Origin: Mageeibacillus sp. UBA5770
GTDB taxonomy: Bacteria; Bacillota_A; Clostridia; Saccharofermentanales; Saccharofermentanaceae
Length of the DNA: 64,000 nt
Assembly (NCBI GenBank): GCA_002418705.1
Contig: DIEQ01000134.1
Span: 6,836 to 70,835 of the forward strand
Reading direction: 5' to 3'
Position numbers and translations under genes: made by a program. The notes beneath the pieces are model-generated. The model saw only the letters and a list, made by a program, of their open reading frames with translations. It did no database searches and was not told where the DNA came from. Shown piece after piece: positions 26,378-36,421 of the stretch (position 1 is its first letter; each line of letters begins with the position of its first letter).

Positions 26378-27511
26378 ATGAGACAGGACAGATTTAACAA
26401 TATATACGGAGCCAGGAAAAACCAGATCGCCCGCCAGAGAAGATTCATCGCAATCCTCTGCATTATTATATGTGTTCTGTGCGTAGGTGCATCTGTCGTC
26501 CTTATCAAGAATATTCTGGATAAAAAACGTGGCGGGGTACCTGTACAGACGACCACACAGCAGACGTCCGCGGATGCTTCCGTTCCGCTCGGCACAACAG
26601 CTTCGGAAACCGGTGTGCCTTCCGTCACTCCGGCAGTATCAGACCCCTCAGCCGAAGCATCCGGACAGACGATTTCTGAGGAACAGCGCGTTACCGCTCT
26701 TGCTGCCCTCAATAATTCCGTCAAGACACTGCTTGACGCCAGGACAGGGCGCTACAGTGTGTATTATCTGAATCTGAATAATGGCGAAACATTGGGATAC
26801 GAGGCATCTATCCCGATGGTCGCAGCATCTTCGATTAAGATTGCCTATAACACATACCTATACAAAAAGGCAGCCGAAGGTGCGTTTTCAATGGAAGAGC
26901 AGATGGCCTACAGCAGCCTGCCCTATCCGGAAGGTGATTTCGAGTCAGGCACCGGTACGATCCAGACTTCTCCCGATGGATCCAAATTTACCTTAAGCGA
27001 GGTCTCCAGGCTATCCATAACGATCAGCGATAACTGTGCGACGAACATGATTCTGCGCAAGCTCGGCGGAATTGATGCTGTTAACACTGAATATATGGCG
27101 CCGATCAGTGCGGTTGTCGATTACCGCACACCAGTATCATATACGGATTATGCCGGCAATGAGCAAAGCGGCAAACAGAGAACATCGGCGGTTGACCTTG
27201 CGATGTATGCGAAGAACCTGTACATCTTGAATAAGGCAGCGCCTGCTTCTTACGAACAGCTGATGACGGATCTTTTCACAACGGAATATACATGGGGTAT
27301 CCCGGCCGGAGTCCCGACGCAGTATAAAGTCGCCCACAAAGTCGGATTCAATCCTGCCTATGGTTCAAATAATGATGTCGGAATTGTATTTGCCCAGGAA
27401 GATTACGTTCTTTGTGTCATGACAGAATCTGCCGACGGTGCTGCTTCCCAGGACATTATCGGACAGGTATCCAGGCTGGTTTCCGATTACATAACGGCAT
27501 GTCATTCCTGA
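26378..27511 (+). CDS. membrane-anchored serine hydrolase with class A beta-lactamase fold
   Basis: The frame is open from 26252, but no start has a clear ribosome site; the ATG at 26378 is used here (377 residues) and 26291 is an alternative. A basic cytoplasmic tail is followed by a membrane helix (FIAILCIIICVLCVGASVVLI), a Thr/Ser/Ala-rich linker, and a beta-lactamase-like domain. Motif 1 is SSIK in AASSIKIAYN, motif 2 is SDN in TISDNCATN, and motif 3 is KVG in AHKVGFN. I cannot find the ExxLN omega-loop motif needed for deacylation by class A enzymes, so a peptidoglycan-related role may fit better than drug resistance. An intrinsic terminator follows at 27520. Confidence 0.75.
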   Translation: MRQDRFNNIYGARKNQIARQRRFIAILCIIICVLCVGASVVLIKNILDKKRGGVPVQTTTQQTSADASVPLGTTASETGVPSVTPAVSDPSAEASGQTISEEQRVTALAALNNSVKTLLDARTGRYSVYYLNLNNGETLGYEASIPMVAASSIKIAYNTYLYKKAAEGAFSMEEQMAYSSLPYPEGDFESGTGTIQTSPDGSKFTLSEVSRLSITISDNCATNMILRKLGGIDAVNTEYMAPISAVVDYRTPVSYTDYAGNEQSGKQRTSAVDLAMYAKNLYILNKAAPASYEQLMTDLFTTEYTWGIPAGVPTQYKVAHKVGFNPAYGSNNDVGIVFAQEDYVLCVMTESADGAASQDIIGQVSRLVSDYITACHS

Positions 27512-28452
27512 TCTGCAGAAACGGCGGCCACAGCTGCCGTTATTTTTTTTACCGGCCGGGTCCTGCGCTCAGACAGATACAGCCCGCTTAGTATGAGAAG
27601 TGTGCCGATCAGTGCTGCCGGGGTAATGCGTTCCTTAAGAATCCACGATGCAAAAAGAATATCCACGAAAGGCACTAAATAAATATAGGCCGATGTTTTC
27701 ATAGCACCTAATACATGAAGGGCAAAATTCCATGTCGCAAAACAGACGGCACATGCGCCGACCCCCAGATAAAGGAATGCGGCAATGATTTCGGGTTCTG
27801 CAAGCGCATGTAAATCAGGATCAAACCCCATAATGGCAAGAGCAGGAACCATGAACACAAGTCCATAGAAAAAGGTCTTCCTGGTCAGAACAATTACTGA
27901 ATACCCGAAGGCCTGAATTTTTTTCTGCAATATTGAATAGACGGCCCATATAACCGCTGCGAGTGCTGCAAGAATGTCGCCGGCCGGATTGAGCCGCAGA
28001 ACAAATTTCCCGTTCAGTGAGACAAGAATGATACCCGAAAAGGCAATGACAAATCCCGTGATGAATTTACCGGATATCTTTTCTCCCTCAAGAAAATAAC
28101 TGGCAAATAGCGCGGCAAAAATCGGCGCTATTGCGACAATGATTCCGACATTTGACGCGGTGGAATACGTGAGGGCAATATTTTCCAGAAGATAATAAAG
28201 AGTAACGCCGGTAAGTCCGGCCGCTGCAAAATACAGCTCCTGCAGAAATGTCCGGACCGGTTTTTTCTTATTACTTAAAAAGTCAGGAATTGATACACAT
28301 GCGAGCGCTGCATACCCAAGCATAAATCGTATGAACAGAATCTCTGCTGCGGAAAATTGTTCCAAAAGAAGTTTTGTGGCAACAAAAGTCGTTCCCCAGA
28401 CAATAATCGTAACCAGGGCCACAGAGTGGGCCAGAATATTTTTGTTTTTCAT
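27502..28452 (-). CDS. DMT/EamA-family transporter
   Basis: Inner-membrane protein of 316 residues with about ten hydrophobic helices arranged as two EamA repeats: IIVWGTTFVATKLLLEQFS begins the first, and AALAAVIWAVYSILQKKI the second. The family exports amino acids and other metabolites; the substrate here is unknown. The ATG at 28452 follows GAGGG closely; a longer frame to 28518 overlaps pflA. It is 19 bases downstream of pflA and probably the last gene of that transcript. Its 3' end overlaps the convergent beta-lactamase-fold gene by 10 bases and contains that gene's terminator. Confidence 0.9.
   Translation of the reverse strand: MKNKNILAHSVALVTIIVWGTTFVATKLLLEQFSAAEILFIRFMLGYAALACVSIPDFLSNKKKPVRTFLQELYFAAAGLTGVTLYYLLENIALTYSTASNVGIIVAIAPIFAALFASYFLEGEKISGKFITGFVIAFSGIILVSLNGKFVLRLNPAGDILAALAAVIWAVYSILQKKIQAFGYSVIVLTRKTFFYGLVFMVPALAIMGFDPDLHALAEPEIIAAFLYLGVGACAVCFATWNFALHVLGAMKTSAYIYLVPFVDILFASWILKERITPAALIGTLLILSGLYLSERRTRPVKKITAAVAAVSADQE
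27520..27550 (+). terminator. intrinsic terminator of the beta-lactamase-fold gene
   Basis: AACGGCGGC-CACA-GCTGCCGTT followed by ATTTTTTTT. It starts 9 bases after the stop at 27511 and lies within the antisense strand of the DMT transporter's last codons. Confidence 0.88.
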
Positions 28453-28471
28453 TGCACCCTCGATTCCCGTT

Positions 28472-29248
28472 CTATCTGTCAGCGAAAATTTTACGGCTCC
28501 ATTCGACAGCCGCATCACCGGGCTCCGGTGTCTCTCTCAGATGACACTTGATGCCAAGCTCTTCCCACTTAAATTCACCCATTTTATGAAACGGAAGCAG
28601 GTCTGTCCGCTCAATGCAGCTGTATTGGGCAAGTCTTTTCGCGCCGCTGCACAGCATCGGGTTAGAATCCTGAAATGCTTCCTCACTGCTGATCAGTTTA
28701 CCCGAATCATCCCTGTCAAACAAGGTTATTCCGGGAACCAGAACATGGCGGATCCATACAGGTTTCTTTTTTTGCTCACAGTAATCAAGGAGCGACCATG
28801 CATTTTTCGTATCAGATCCTGTCAGGCTGAGCGCCGTGCCATCGTCAAATGCCTTGATATCGAGAAGAATCATGTCGGCTTCATCAACGGCGGAAGAACA
28901 TGCGGAGAGCGGTATCGCGCCGGATGTGTCGACTGCACAGTGCAGACCGCCCCGGGTATGGCATTCCCGAAACAATGCGCACACAAATTCCGGCTGAAGA
29001 AGCGGCTCGCCGCCGGACACCGTGACACCCCCGCTTAAATAGCTGCGATATCGGAGAATGTCTGAGACCTGCTCTTCAGCAGTGGTCAGCACACCGCCCT
29101 CTGTATCCCATGTATCGGGATTGTGGCAATACCCGCAGCGCAGCGGACAGCCCTGCATGAACACAATATAACGAAGACCCGGGCCATCCAATGCACCCAG
29201 GGTCTCGACGGAATGGACTCTGCCTGTAATTTGATTACATTTTTGCAT
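28472..29248 (-). CDS. pflA: pyruvate formate-lyase activating enzyme
   Basis: Radical S-adenosylmethionine enzyme of 258 residues that installs the glycyl radical on PflB. The iron-sulfur cluster motif CPLRCGYC (CxxxCxxC) is followed by HNPDTW as in PflA, and by [12 protein letters not shown] for SAM binding and [10 protein letters not shown]. The ATG at 29248 overlaps the end of pflB by 14 bases, so translation is probably coupled; a frame extends a further 8 codons upstream without a better site. It works in the cytoplasm under anaerobic conditions together with the upstream pflB. Confidence 0.95.
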   Translation of the reverse strand: MQKCNQITGRVHSVETLGALDGPGLRYIVFMQGCPLRCGYCHNPDTWDTEGGVLTTAEEQVSDILRYRSYLSGGVTVSGGEPLLQPEFVCALFRECHTRGGLHCAVDTSGAIPLSACSSAVDEADMILLDIKAFDDGTALSLTGSDTKNAWSLLDYCEQKKKPVWIRHVLVPGITLFDRDDSGKLISSEEAFQDSNPMLCSGAKRLAQYSCIERTDLLPFHKMGEFKWEELGIKCHLRETPEPGDAAVEWSRKIFADR

Positions 29249-31445
29249 GAACGGTACGGCGGACAACATCAAGCTGCTGCTCGCGGGTCAGCTGTATGAA
29301 ATGTACGGCATAACCTGATACACGTATAGTCAGCTGCGGATAATTCTCCGGATGTTCCATTGCGTCCAGCAGGACTTTGCGCTGGATGACATTGACATTC
29401 ATATGATGGCCGCCGTCACGGAAGTATCCGTCCATAAGGTCGGACAGGTTATCCTTCTGTTCCGGAAGCTGGGCACCGAGGGTCGCGGGAAGAATCGAAA
29501 ATGTATAGGAAATGCCATCTTCGCTGTAATCATAGGGAAGCTGGGCGACGGAACGCATCGCTGCAACTGCACCTTTCCTGTCACGTCCGTGCATCGGATT
29601 TGCACCCGGTGCAAACGGCTCGCCGGCTTTTCTGCCGTCGGGTGTCGAACCGGTCTTTTTGCCGTATACGACATTAGACGTTATGGTGAGGATGGAAAGC
29701 GTCGGTTTGCTGTCACGGTATGTCTTATGCTTGGAGAGCTCTGTCATGAAATTCCGCACGACCATTGCCGCGATCATGTCCGGGCGCTGGTCATCATTGC
29801 CGAAGGCAGGATAGTCACCCTCAATAACAAAGTCAGTTGCCAGGCCGAGCTCATTGCGGACAGGCTTCACACGGGCATAGAGAATCGCACTGAGGCTGTC
29901 GACGACAACCGACAGGCCGGCCATGCCGCAGGCAGTGGTCCGGAGAACCTTCTCATCGTGAAGCGCCATCTCAAGTTTCTCGTATGAATACTTATCGTGC
30001 ATGTAATGAATAATATTAAGTGTATTGATATATAGCTTGCATAACCAGGCGCATGTCTCTTCGAAACGTGCCAGTACCTGCTCGTAGTGTAAGTACTCAC
30101 CGGTCAGGGGCTCCCGGAAGGGTCCGATCTGCTCACCGGTTTTTTCGTCGCGTCCGCCATTGATTGCATAAAGAAGTGCTTTGGCAAGATTGGCCCTCGC
30201 GCCGAAGAACTGAAGCTGCTTACCGACACGCATGGCGGAAACACAGCATGCGATCGCATAATCATCACCAAACTTTTCACGCATGAGATCATCGTTTTCA
30301 TATTGGATTGAAGAGGTGTCAATCGATAAGCCGGCACAGTAGTTTTTGAAGGCATCCGGAAGCTTCGGGCTCCACAGAACCGTCATATTCGGCTCCGGTG
30401 CGGGTCCGAGGTTGGTAAGCGTATGAAGGAACCGGTATGACATCTTCGTGACCATATGACGGCCGTCGAGGCCAATGCCGGCGATCGCTTCGGTTACCCA
30501 TGTCGGATCACCGGAAAACAGTTCGTCATATTCGGGCGTACGCAGGAATCGGACCATACGAAGCTTCATAATGAAATGATCAACAATTTCCTGTACCTGT
30601 TCCTCGGTCAGTGTACCGTCATCGAGGTCACGCTGAGCATAAATGTCGAGAAAAGTAGATACGCGGCCAAGTGACATTGCAGCCCCGTTCTGTTCTTTCA
30701 CGGCTCCGAGGAATGCGAAATACAGCCACTGAACGGCTTCCTGGAAATCTGTCGCGGGCACGGATATATCGAATCCATAACCCTGGGCCATTTTTGTCAG
30801 CTCATACAGGGCCCGGATCTGCTCGGATATCTCTTCACGTTCCTGGATCGCAGCTGCATCCATCACATCGGAGACACAGTTGTTCTTTGCTTTTCTCTTC
30901 TGATCGATTAAAAAATTCGTGCCGTATAGCGGAACACGCCGGTAATCACCGATGATCCGGCCGCGGCCGTAAGAATCAGGAAGGCCTGTAATCAGCCCGG
31001 CATGCCTGACTTTCTGCATTTCAAGGGTATATGCATCAAAGACACCGTCATTATGCGTTTTTCTGTATTTGAAAACGTGCTCGACCTGAGGGTCCATTTC
31101 GCGCTCATAGGCTTTCAGCGATGTGCGCACCATGCGGATTCCGCCAAACGGCATAATGGCCCGCTTAAGTGGTTTATCCGTCTGAAGCCCGACGATTTTC
31201 TCGAGGCCTTTTGAAATATATCCGGGTTTGTGAGAATTGATCGTAGAAATCGTCTGCACATCAATGTCCAGAACGCCGCCGGCTTTGATTTCTTTCTCTC
31301 GCCAGGCAAGTACTTCAGCCCAAAGGGCATTCGTATTATCTGTTGGAGGACTAAGGAAGGACTCGTCTCCGTCATAAGGCTTATAGTTTCGGGTAATAAA
31401 ATCCCTAACATGTATGTCTTCGCACCATTTTCCAGGAACAAACAT
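29235..31445 (-). CDS. pflB: formate C-acetyltransferase (pyruvate formate-lyase)
   Basis: Glycyl-radical enzyme of 736 residues converting pyruvate and CoA to acetyl-CoA and formate in anaerobic fermentation. The active-site cysteine pair is in [15 protein letters not shown], and the radical glycine is in [15 protein letters not shown] near the C-terminus. The substrate region [17 protein letters not shown] type is present as [21 protein letters not shown] lies 9 bases before the ATG at 31445 and only 3 before the ATG at 31451, so the inner start is preferred. pflA follows with an overlap; mntP lies upstream in the same direction. Confidence 0.97.
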   Translation of the reverse strand: MFVPGKWCEDIHVRDFITRNYKPYDGDESFLSPPTDNTNALWAEVLAWREKEIKAGGVLDIDVQTISTINSHKPGYISKGLEKIVGLQTDKPLKRAIMPFGGIRMVRTSLKAYEREMDPQVEHVFKYRKTHNDGVFDAYTLEMQKVRHAGLITGLPDSYGRGRIIGDYRRVPLYGTNFLIDQKRKAKNNCVSDVMDAAAIQEREEISEQIRALYELTKMAQGYGFDISVPATDFQEAVQWLYFAFLGAVKEQNGAAMSLGRVSTFLDIYAQRDLDDGTLTEEQVQEIVDHFIMKLRMVRFLRTPEYDELFSGDPTWVTEAIAGIGLDGRHMVTKMSYRFLHTLTNLGPAPEPNMTVLWSPKLPDAFKNYCAGLSIDTSSIQYENDDLMREKFGDDYAIACCVSAMRVGKQLQFFGARANLAKALLYAINGGRDEKTGEQIGPFREPLTGEYLHYEQVLARFEETCAWLCKLYINTLNIIHYMHDKYSYEKLEMALHDEKVLRTTACGMAGLSVVVDSLSAILYARVKPVRNELGLATDFVIEGDYPAFGNDDQRPDMIAAMVVRNFMTELSKHKTYRDSKPTLSILTITSNVVYGKKTGSTPDGRKAGEPFAPGANPMHGRDRKGAVAAMRSVAQLPYDYSEDGISYTFSILPATLGAQLPEQKDNLSDLMDGYFRDGGHHMNVNVIQRKVLLDAMEHPENYPQLTIRVSGYAVHFIQLTREQQLDVVRRTVHAKM

Positions 31446-31562
31446 TAGCATCTACCTCATTGATGTCAAAACGACTTTGCTTCGCACACAACAATCATAT
31501 CGTACTTTCCACATCGCGCCACATGGTTTTTGGCAAAAAGAAATACTAAATTTTACCCGTTT

Positions 31563-32231
31563 TCATGAGAAAAATAAGTGATCCAGCACAATTTTCACTC
31601 CGATTCCGATAAGTATGAGACCGCCCGCTATTTCTGCGACCTTACCGAAAACCGGTCCGATGCGGCATCCGAGCGCTCCGCCGAGATATGAAAAGGCAAA
31701 TGCAACCACTCCGATAAGGGCGGCAGGCCACCAGATGTCAGACTGAAGGAATGCCATGCTTACACCGACAGCCAGTGCATCGATTGAAGTTGCGACAGCA
31801 AGTATGAAAAGCCGTTTCATGGTTAAAAGATCCACAGCCATAAAGCCCTTTCTCATAACGGCGGCATCAGGTGAATCAGGTATTACGGCAGAACTGCCGC
31901 CTGCGTCGGAAATAACCGGACAGCTCGGTGCATCTGCCAGAATTTCTTCTTCGCTCCTTGATGCAAAAGCCTCCCACAGCATTTTCCCGCCGATAAGAGT
32001 TAGAAGTGCAAAAGCAATCCAGTGATCGAAATTTTCAATATATGCGCGGAAACGTGTTGCACCAAAAAAGCCCGCAACCGGCATTGCGCATTGGAAAAGT
32101 CCGAACATGAGGCTCATCCGCACATTATGTTTCCAGTTGAAATCACAAACCGTCATCCCTGTTGAAACCGAGACGGCAAAAGCATCCATGGCGAGACCAA
32201 CCGCAATGAAAAACACTGTAATAAAGCTCAT
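31563..32231 (-). CDS. mntP: putative manganese efflux pump MntP
   Basis: Membrane protein of 222 residues with six hydrophobic helices. The two homologous halves show FFIAVGLAMDAFAVSVSTGM and AVATSIDALAVGVSMAFL, each with the conserved Asp of MntP (former YebN/DUF204), and GGKMLWEAF in between. It exports Mn(II). The loop between the halves is somewhat long and acidic. The ATG at 32231 follows GAGGGTGT. A promoter is visible at 32255-32283, which leaves a leader too short for the yybP-ykoY manganese riboswitch that often precedes this gene. Confidence 0.92.
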   Translation of the reverse strand: MSFITVFFIAVGLAMDAFAVSVSTGMTVCDFNWKHNVRMSLMFGLFQCAMPVAGFFGATRFRAYIENFDHWIAFALLTLIGGKMLWEAFASRSEEEILADAPSCPVISDAGGSSAVIPDSPDAAVMRKGFMAVDLLTMKRLFILAVATSIDALAVGVSMAFLQSDIWWPAALIGVVAFAFSYLGGALGCRIGPVFGKVAEIAGGLILIGIGVKIVLDHLFFS

Positions 32232-32254
32232 ATACACCCTCTTTTCGTTCTTGC

Positions 32255-32283
32255 ATTTTGCATTTTTTTACTTTGTCTGTCAA
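32255..32283 (-). promoter_or_regulatory. promoter of mntP
   Basis: On the minus strand TTGACA (32278-32283), 17-base spacer and CAAAAT (32255-32260). The rest of the 32284-32490 gap, upstream of pyruvate kinase, is AT-rich with no promoter I can assign with confidence. Confidence 0.5.
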
Positions 32284-32507
32284 CGCAAAACCGGAAAAAT
32301 CACCCGGATGCCATATTCCTTTCTTCACGAGCCGGCTTTTTCATGTTATTGTTAATAAAAATGAAAACAAAATGGGGGTATTTGTGCGTTTCTTCACTTC
32401 ATTCTTCATTTGTTTTTATACCGCACGCGCCCAGTCAGTTTCAAAACCGGTTTTTTGCAGGATCATCGGAGATGATTCTTCAGATTTGAAAAGAGGTGTA
32501 TATGTAC

Positions 32508-34265
32508 ATGAGAAAGACTAAGATTATCTGCACGCTTGGACCTGCTGCGGATTCTGATGAAATTGTCCGCAAACTGATGCTTGAAGGAATGAATGTCGCC
32601 AGGTTCAATTTTTCGCACGGTTCGCACGAAGAACACAAACAGCGTATGGACAGGGTTAAGCGCCTGCGTGAGGAGCTTAATCTTCCGATCGCCCTTCTCC
32701 TTGATACAAAGGGTCCGGAGATCAGAACCGGTTCCTTTGACGGCGGTAAAACCACGCTTGTCGAGGGTGAAACCGTCATTATCCGATACGAAGATATTCT
32801 CGGCAGTGACAAGGAGTTTTCCGTTACCTACAAAGAACTCCCCGAGGATGTTAAGCCCGACACCAAGATCCTGATCGACGACGGCCTGATTGAGCTGGTT
32901 GTCATCAAGGTTAAAGGCAAGGATATTTATTGCCGTATCGAAAACGGAGGACAGATCTCTGATAAAAAAAGCATCAACGTTCCGGGCGTCGAGCTGCGGC
33001 TCCCGGCCCTTACAAAGAAGGACGAAGATGATATTGTCTTCGGTATCGAGAATGATATCGACTTTATTGCCGCGTCTTTCGTAAGAAAGCCCCGCGATGT
33101 ACAGGAGATCCGCCATATCCTTGAAAAACACAATGCACAGGGTATCAACATCATTGCGAAGATCGAGAACGGCGAAGGTGTCACCAACTTTGATGATATC
33201 CTCAAAGTCACCGACGGCATCATGGTCGCCCGCGGAGATCTCGGTGTCGAGATTCCTGCTGCAGAGGTTCCTATTGTCCAGAAGAGATTTATTCTTCAGT
33301 GCCATTTTGCCGGTAAAGTGTGTATCACCGCCACACAGATGCTTGACTCCATGATCAGGAACCCCCGCCCGACCCGTGCCGAAGTTAGTGACGTAGCTAA
33401 TGCTATTTTTGACGGGACAAGTGCCGTCATGCTTTCCGGCGAGACAGCTTCCGGCAAATATCCGGTTGAGGCTCTTCAGATGATGGTCGAAATCGCCCGT
33501 CAGACAGAAAGCTCCATCGATTACTGGAAAGCTCTCCAGAATACCCACTACACAATGCTCTCGTCCGTTGCAAATGCCATCAGTCACGCTACATGCACCA
33601 CTGCTATGGACTTAAACGCAAAGGCGATCATAACCATTACGCATGCAGGACGTACGGCACGTTTCGTCTCACGTTTCCGTCCTGCCTGCCCGATTGTAGC
33701 AACTACGGTTTTCCCGCGTATTCAGCGCCAGCTGAACCTGTGCTGGGGCGTCTCACCCATTCTTGTCGATGAAATCCAGACTACTGACCAAATGTTTGAA
33801 GTCGGAAGCCAGGCTGCAAAAAAATGCGGATTCCTGTCTGACGGAGACATCATCGTCATGACCGGCGGAACACCTGTAGGCATGAGCGGAACCACCAATA
33901 CGATCAAGGTTCAGTCTATCGGCCACTCCATCGTCCAGGGCAAAGGACAGCCGGGCGGAGAGAATGCTGCCACCAAGGTCTCGGGCACGGTTATGATCAT
34001 TCACGATCCGGAACATTTGGGAGATATTTCCATCACCACTGCTGAAGATATCATTCTTGTCGCTCCATATACGAACAACCGTATGATGCCTCTTATACGT
34101 AAGGCGGCAGCCCTGGTTGTTGAAGATGATGATCCGGTCAGCCATGCCGCCACGGTTGCGATGGCGCTCGAATTGCCCTGTGTCCTTTCCTGCGAAAACG
34201 CGACCCGCCTTCTTAAGGAAGGCACAATGGTCATGGTTGATGCGGAACGCGGCATTGTGTCCTGA
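32508..34265 (+). CDS. pyk: pyruvate kinase with C-terminal PEP-utilising-type domain
   Basis: Glycolytic enzyme of 585 residues. The N-terminus MRKTKIICTLGPAA, the catalytic-lysine region IIAKIENGEGV, MVARGDLGVEIP and TQMLDSMIRNPRPTRAE are typical. After about residue 475 an extra domain follows, with VSHAATVAMALELP, resembling the phosphohistidine domain of PEP-utilising enzymes; this extension is common in Firmicutes pyruvate kinases. AAGAGG at 32491-32496 is 11 bases before the ATG at 32508 and 5 before an ATG at 32502, so the start could be two codons earlier. It makes ATP and pyruvate, feeding the Pfl and ferredoxin oxidoreductase routes encoded nearby. Confidence 0.97.
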   Translation: MRKTKIICTLGPAADSDEIVRKLMLEGMNVARFNFSHGSHEEHKQRMDRVKRLREELNLPIALLLDTKGPEIRTGSFDGGKTTLVEGETVIIRYEDILGSDKEFSVTYKELPEDVKPDTKILIDDGLIELVVIKVKGKDIYCRIENGGQISDKKSINVPGVELRLPALTKKDEDDIVFGIENDIDFIAASFVRKPRDVQEIRHILEKHNAQGINIIAKIENGEGVTNFDDILKVTDGIMVARGDLGVEIPAAEVPIVQKRFILQCHFAGKVCITATQMLDSMIRNPRPTRAEVSDVANAIFDGTSAVMLSGETASGKYPVEALQMMVEIARQTESSIDYWKALQNTHYTMLSSVANAISHATCTTAMDLNAKAIITITHAGRTARFVSRFRPACPIVATTVFPRIQRQLNLCWGVSPILVDEIQTTDQMFEVGSQAAKKCGFLSDGDIIVMTGGTPVGMSGTTNTIKVQSIGHSIVQGKGQPGGENAATKVSGTVMIIHDPEHLGDISITTAEDIILVAPYTNNRMMPLIRKAAALVVEDDDPVSHAATVAMALELPCVLSCENATRLLKEGTMVMVDAERGIVS

Positions 34266-34302
34266 CCTTACTATACTCATCTTCAGATCCGGAGGGTAAA
34301 TA

Positions 34303-35076
34303 ATGTCCTTTTCTTATCTGGTGATTCTTTTTTCAGTGTACAGTTTTATCGGCTGGGCTATGGAAACGCTGTACTGTTCCATCATGTCCCAGAAATTTGT
34401 CTACCGGGGATTCCTCATCGGTCCCGCGTGCCCGATATACGGCTTCGGGGCACTCGGTGTCATATTTATACTGTCACCGTTTGAAAAACATCCGGAACTG
34501 GTTTTCCTCTTCGGGATCATATTAACCTCCGTCCTGGAATATGTAGTCAGTATCATTCTTGAAAAGCTGTTCAAAAAATCCTGGTGGGACTACAGTGACA
34601 GGAAATTCAATGTAAACGGCCGGATTTGTCTGATGAACAGCGCCCTTTGGGGTCTCCTCTCTCTATTTTTAATCTATGTGGCACATCCGTTTTTGTCGAA
34701 GCTGCTCGTGCTTGTCCCGCTGCAGACCGCAGCCTTTGCAGCGGGACTTTTTACCCTTCTTTTTGCAGGGGACCTCATACTGTCTGTCCGCAACACACTC
34801 GATTTCAATCGCGAAATGGCCAAAATATCCGAAATCACGGACAGAATTGAACGTAAAAGGGATGAGATCAAAGGTACCATTGAAGCGTTCCGCGATGAAC
34901 AGAAGGAAAAACTCGAATTTGAACTTGCGGCCCTTCTTGAACTCCAGGAGGAGAGCCTTGCTCAGTTCTTCCGAAGGATGCGCCGTATTCTTTCAGCCTT
35001 CCCTCATATGCGTCTTCAGCGCAGAGACAAGCTCTCTTTACGGGACCGGCTCCTGAGCTACCGCTGGAAAAAATAA
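34303..35076 (+). CDS. PF06541-type membrane protein
   Basis: Protein of 257 residues with about five hydrophobic segments in the first 165, then a cytoplasmic tail of about 90 residues that is highly charged and looks like a coiled coil, with repeated Glu/Lys and Leu. The first part (FIGWAMETLYCSI, RGFLIGPACPIYGFG, YVVSIILEKLFKKSWWDYS) matches the family described as putative ABC transporter type IV membrane components. No ATPase gene is adjacent. GGAGG precedes the ATG, which is 37 bases after pyruvate kinase. The role is not known. Confidence 0.8.
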   Translation: MSFSYLVILFSVYSFIGWAMETLYCSIMSQKFVYRGFLIGPACPIYGFGALGVIFILSPFEKHPELVFLFGIILTSVLEYVVSIILEKLFKKSWWDYSDRKFNVNGRICLMNSALWGLLSLFLIYVAHPFLSKLLVLVPLQTAAFAAGLFTLLFAGDLILSVRNTLDFNREMAKISEITDRIERKRDEIKGTIEAFRDEQKEKLEFELAALLELQEESLAQFFRRMRRILSAFPHMRLQRRDKLSLRDRLLSYRWKK

Positions 35077-35204
35077 GCTGCTGAGAGAAGTGGTGAACCA
35101 GCTGTTATTAAGCTGTATTTTGACGGCATTTGTGGTGGCTTATCACCATGACAGTGCCCTAAAACCCTTCAAACCCCGGCATTCTTTTCTTTTGTTCCGC
35201 CATA

Positions 35205-35213
35205 TGCTATAAT
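35205..35213 (+). promoter_or_regulatory. extended -10 promoter before the SH3b-3D gene
   Basis: TGCTATAAT is an extended -10 element about 80 bases before the start codon; no good -35 is visible. The remainder of the 35077-35293 gap has no other recognisable signal. Confidence 0.4.
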
Positions 35214-35293
35214 TGCAGAGGCAAGTTCTGTGTTGGACACTTCTTGCCGCAACGCCGAACCTGCACTGTTCAATTGCATGATGGAAGGACACT

Positions 35294-36421
35294 ATGAAAT
35301 TTATCGGTTTACCAAAGACAGTAAAAAAGAAGAACGAAGTAGTCCGCTCCGTCTTTGGTGCTTTTCTTTTGGTGTCGCTTATTGTTGTATGTGTCCTCGG
35401 AGCCGAATCCCTTTTTACGGCTTCACGGACAACGACTTCAGCTTCTGAAGCTGCCATCACCACTGTCGCTCCGACTCCGGCTGCCACCGAACTGGCACCG
35501 CTGGACATGGATGCAACAACACCCTCGATTGGTTCACGTTCAGGCGATACAGCTGTGCTGCCTGCAGAAATAACCCCGACACCCTCTTCCACACCCTCTT
35601 CCACACCATCCGCTGCACCGACGGCCTTGGCCTCACCGACAGCTGCCCCGGCCAAGGCTACAGAGACAGCGGAGTCCGTACATTACTATGTCACTGCGGA
35701 ACTTACGATCCGTTCAGGCCCGGGTAAAGAATTCGACAGGGTCGGTTCCTATCAGGCCGGCGATGAAATAGACACAATTGCATCCACCAGTAATGGCTGG
35801 AAAAAAATAGATGATGGCAAATACGTTATCAGGGATTACCTTTCAACAACCCCTCCCGAGACTGAGATGTCCGGTACTTATTATGCAGTCGGAGAGATCA
35901 ACGTCCGTTCCGGACCGGGCACCGAGTATGAAATTACAAAAACACTTGCACAGGGAGATGCCATAACCGTTGTATCCGTAACCACAACCGGCTGGTACCG
36001 GACCGCCAAGGGCACATATGTCAGAGCTGACATGTGCACGGCAACCCCGCCTGCCACTCCAACGCCTACACCTACACCCAAGCCGACACCTACACCGAAG
36101 CCTACACCTACCCCTACCCCGGCACCCGGAAGCCTTTCCTATGTCGGCGAATTTAAAATTACGTATTATGGTCCTACGGGACATTCTACATACACAGGAA
36201 CTGAATGCACCGAAGGTCGTACTATCGCTGTAGATCCCAGTGTGATCCCGCTTGGATCCAAGGTCTATATTGAGGGTATTACAGTCGGCGGCGACGGATA
36301 TTTCATTGCTGAAGATATTGGCGGTGACATCCAAAACAATTGGATAGATATTTATGCTGATGATGGAGAGTCTTCCTCCTACACAACAAAGTTTAATATT
36401 AATGTCTATATTGTAAACTGA
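35294..36421 (+). CDS. secreted SH3b-SH3b-3D domain protein
   Basis: Protein of 375 residues. A basic N-terminus and a membrane helix at about 20-40 are followed by a Thr/Ser/Ala/Pro-rich region to about 125, then two bacterial SH3 domains (ELTIRSGPGKEFDRV and EINVRSGPGTEYEI), a Pro-Thr-Lys repeat linker at about 253-277, and a C-terminal 3D domain with its three aspartates in IAVDPSVIPLG, IAEDIGG and WIDIYAD. The 3D domain resembles the catalytic core of MltA/YabE-type lytic transglycosylases, so it probably acts on or binds peptidoglycan outside the cell. GAAGGA precedes the ATG. Confidence 0.85.
   Translation: MKFIGLPKTVKKKNEVVRSVFGAFLLVSLIVVCVLGAESLFTASRTTTSASEAAITTVAPTPAATELAPLDMDATTPSIGSRSGDTAVLPAEITPTPSSTPSSTPSAAPTALASPTAAPAKATETAESVHYYVTAELTIRSGPGKEFDRVGSYQAGDEIDTIASTSNGWKKIDDGKYVIRDYLSTTPPETEMSGTYYAVGEINVRSGPGTEYEITKTLAQGDAITVVSVTTTGWYRTAKGTYVRADMCTATPPATPTPTPTPKPTPTPKPTPTPTPAPGSLSYVGEFKITYYGPTGHSTYTGTECTEGRTIAVDPSVIPLGSKVYIEGITVGGDGYFIAEDIGGDIQNNWIDIYADDGESSSYTTKFNINVYIVN

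Noticed and set aside
28331..29038. Open frame of 235 codons on the plus strand opposite pflA and the DMT gene
   Set aside because: It spans the junction of two well-supported genes and shows no family similarity.
32232..32300. yybP-ykoY manganese riboswitch before mntP
   Set aside because: The promoter lies about 25-50 bases upstream of the gene, leaving no room for the aptamer, and its conserved core is absent.
32463..33587. Open frame of 374 codons on the minus strand opposite pyruvate kinase
   Set aside because: It is the complement of a highly conserved gene with strong codon bias; the translation has no domain and no ribosome site.
36046..36128. CRISPR-like or tandem repeat array
   Set aside because: The repeats are codon repeats of a Pro-Thr linker inside a gene, without spacers.
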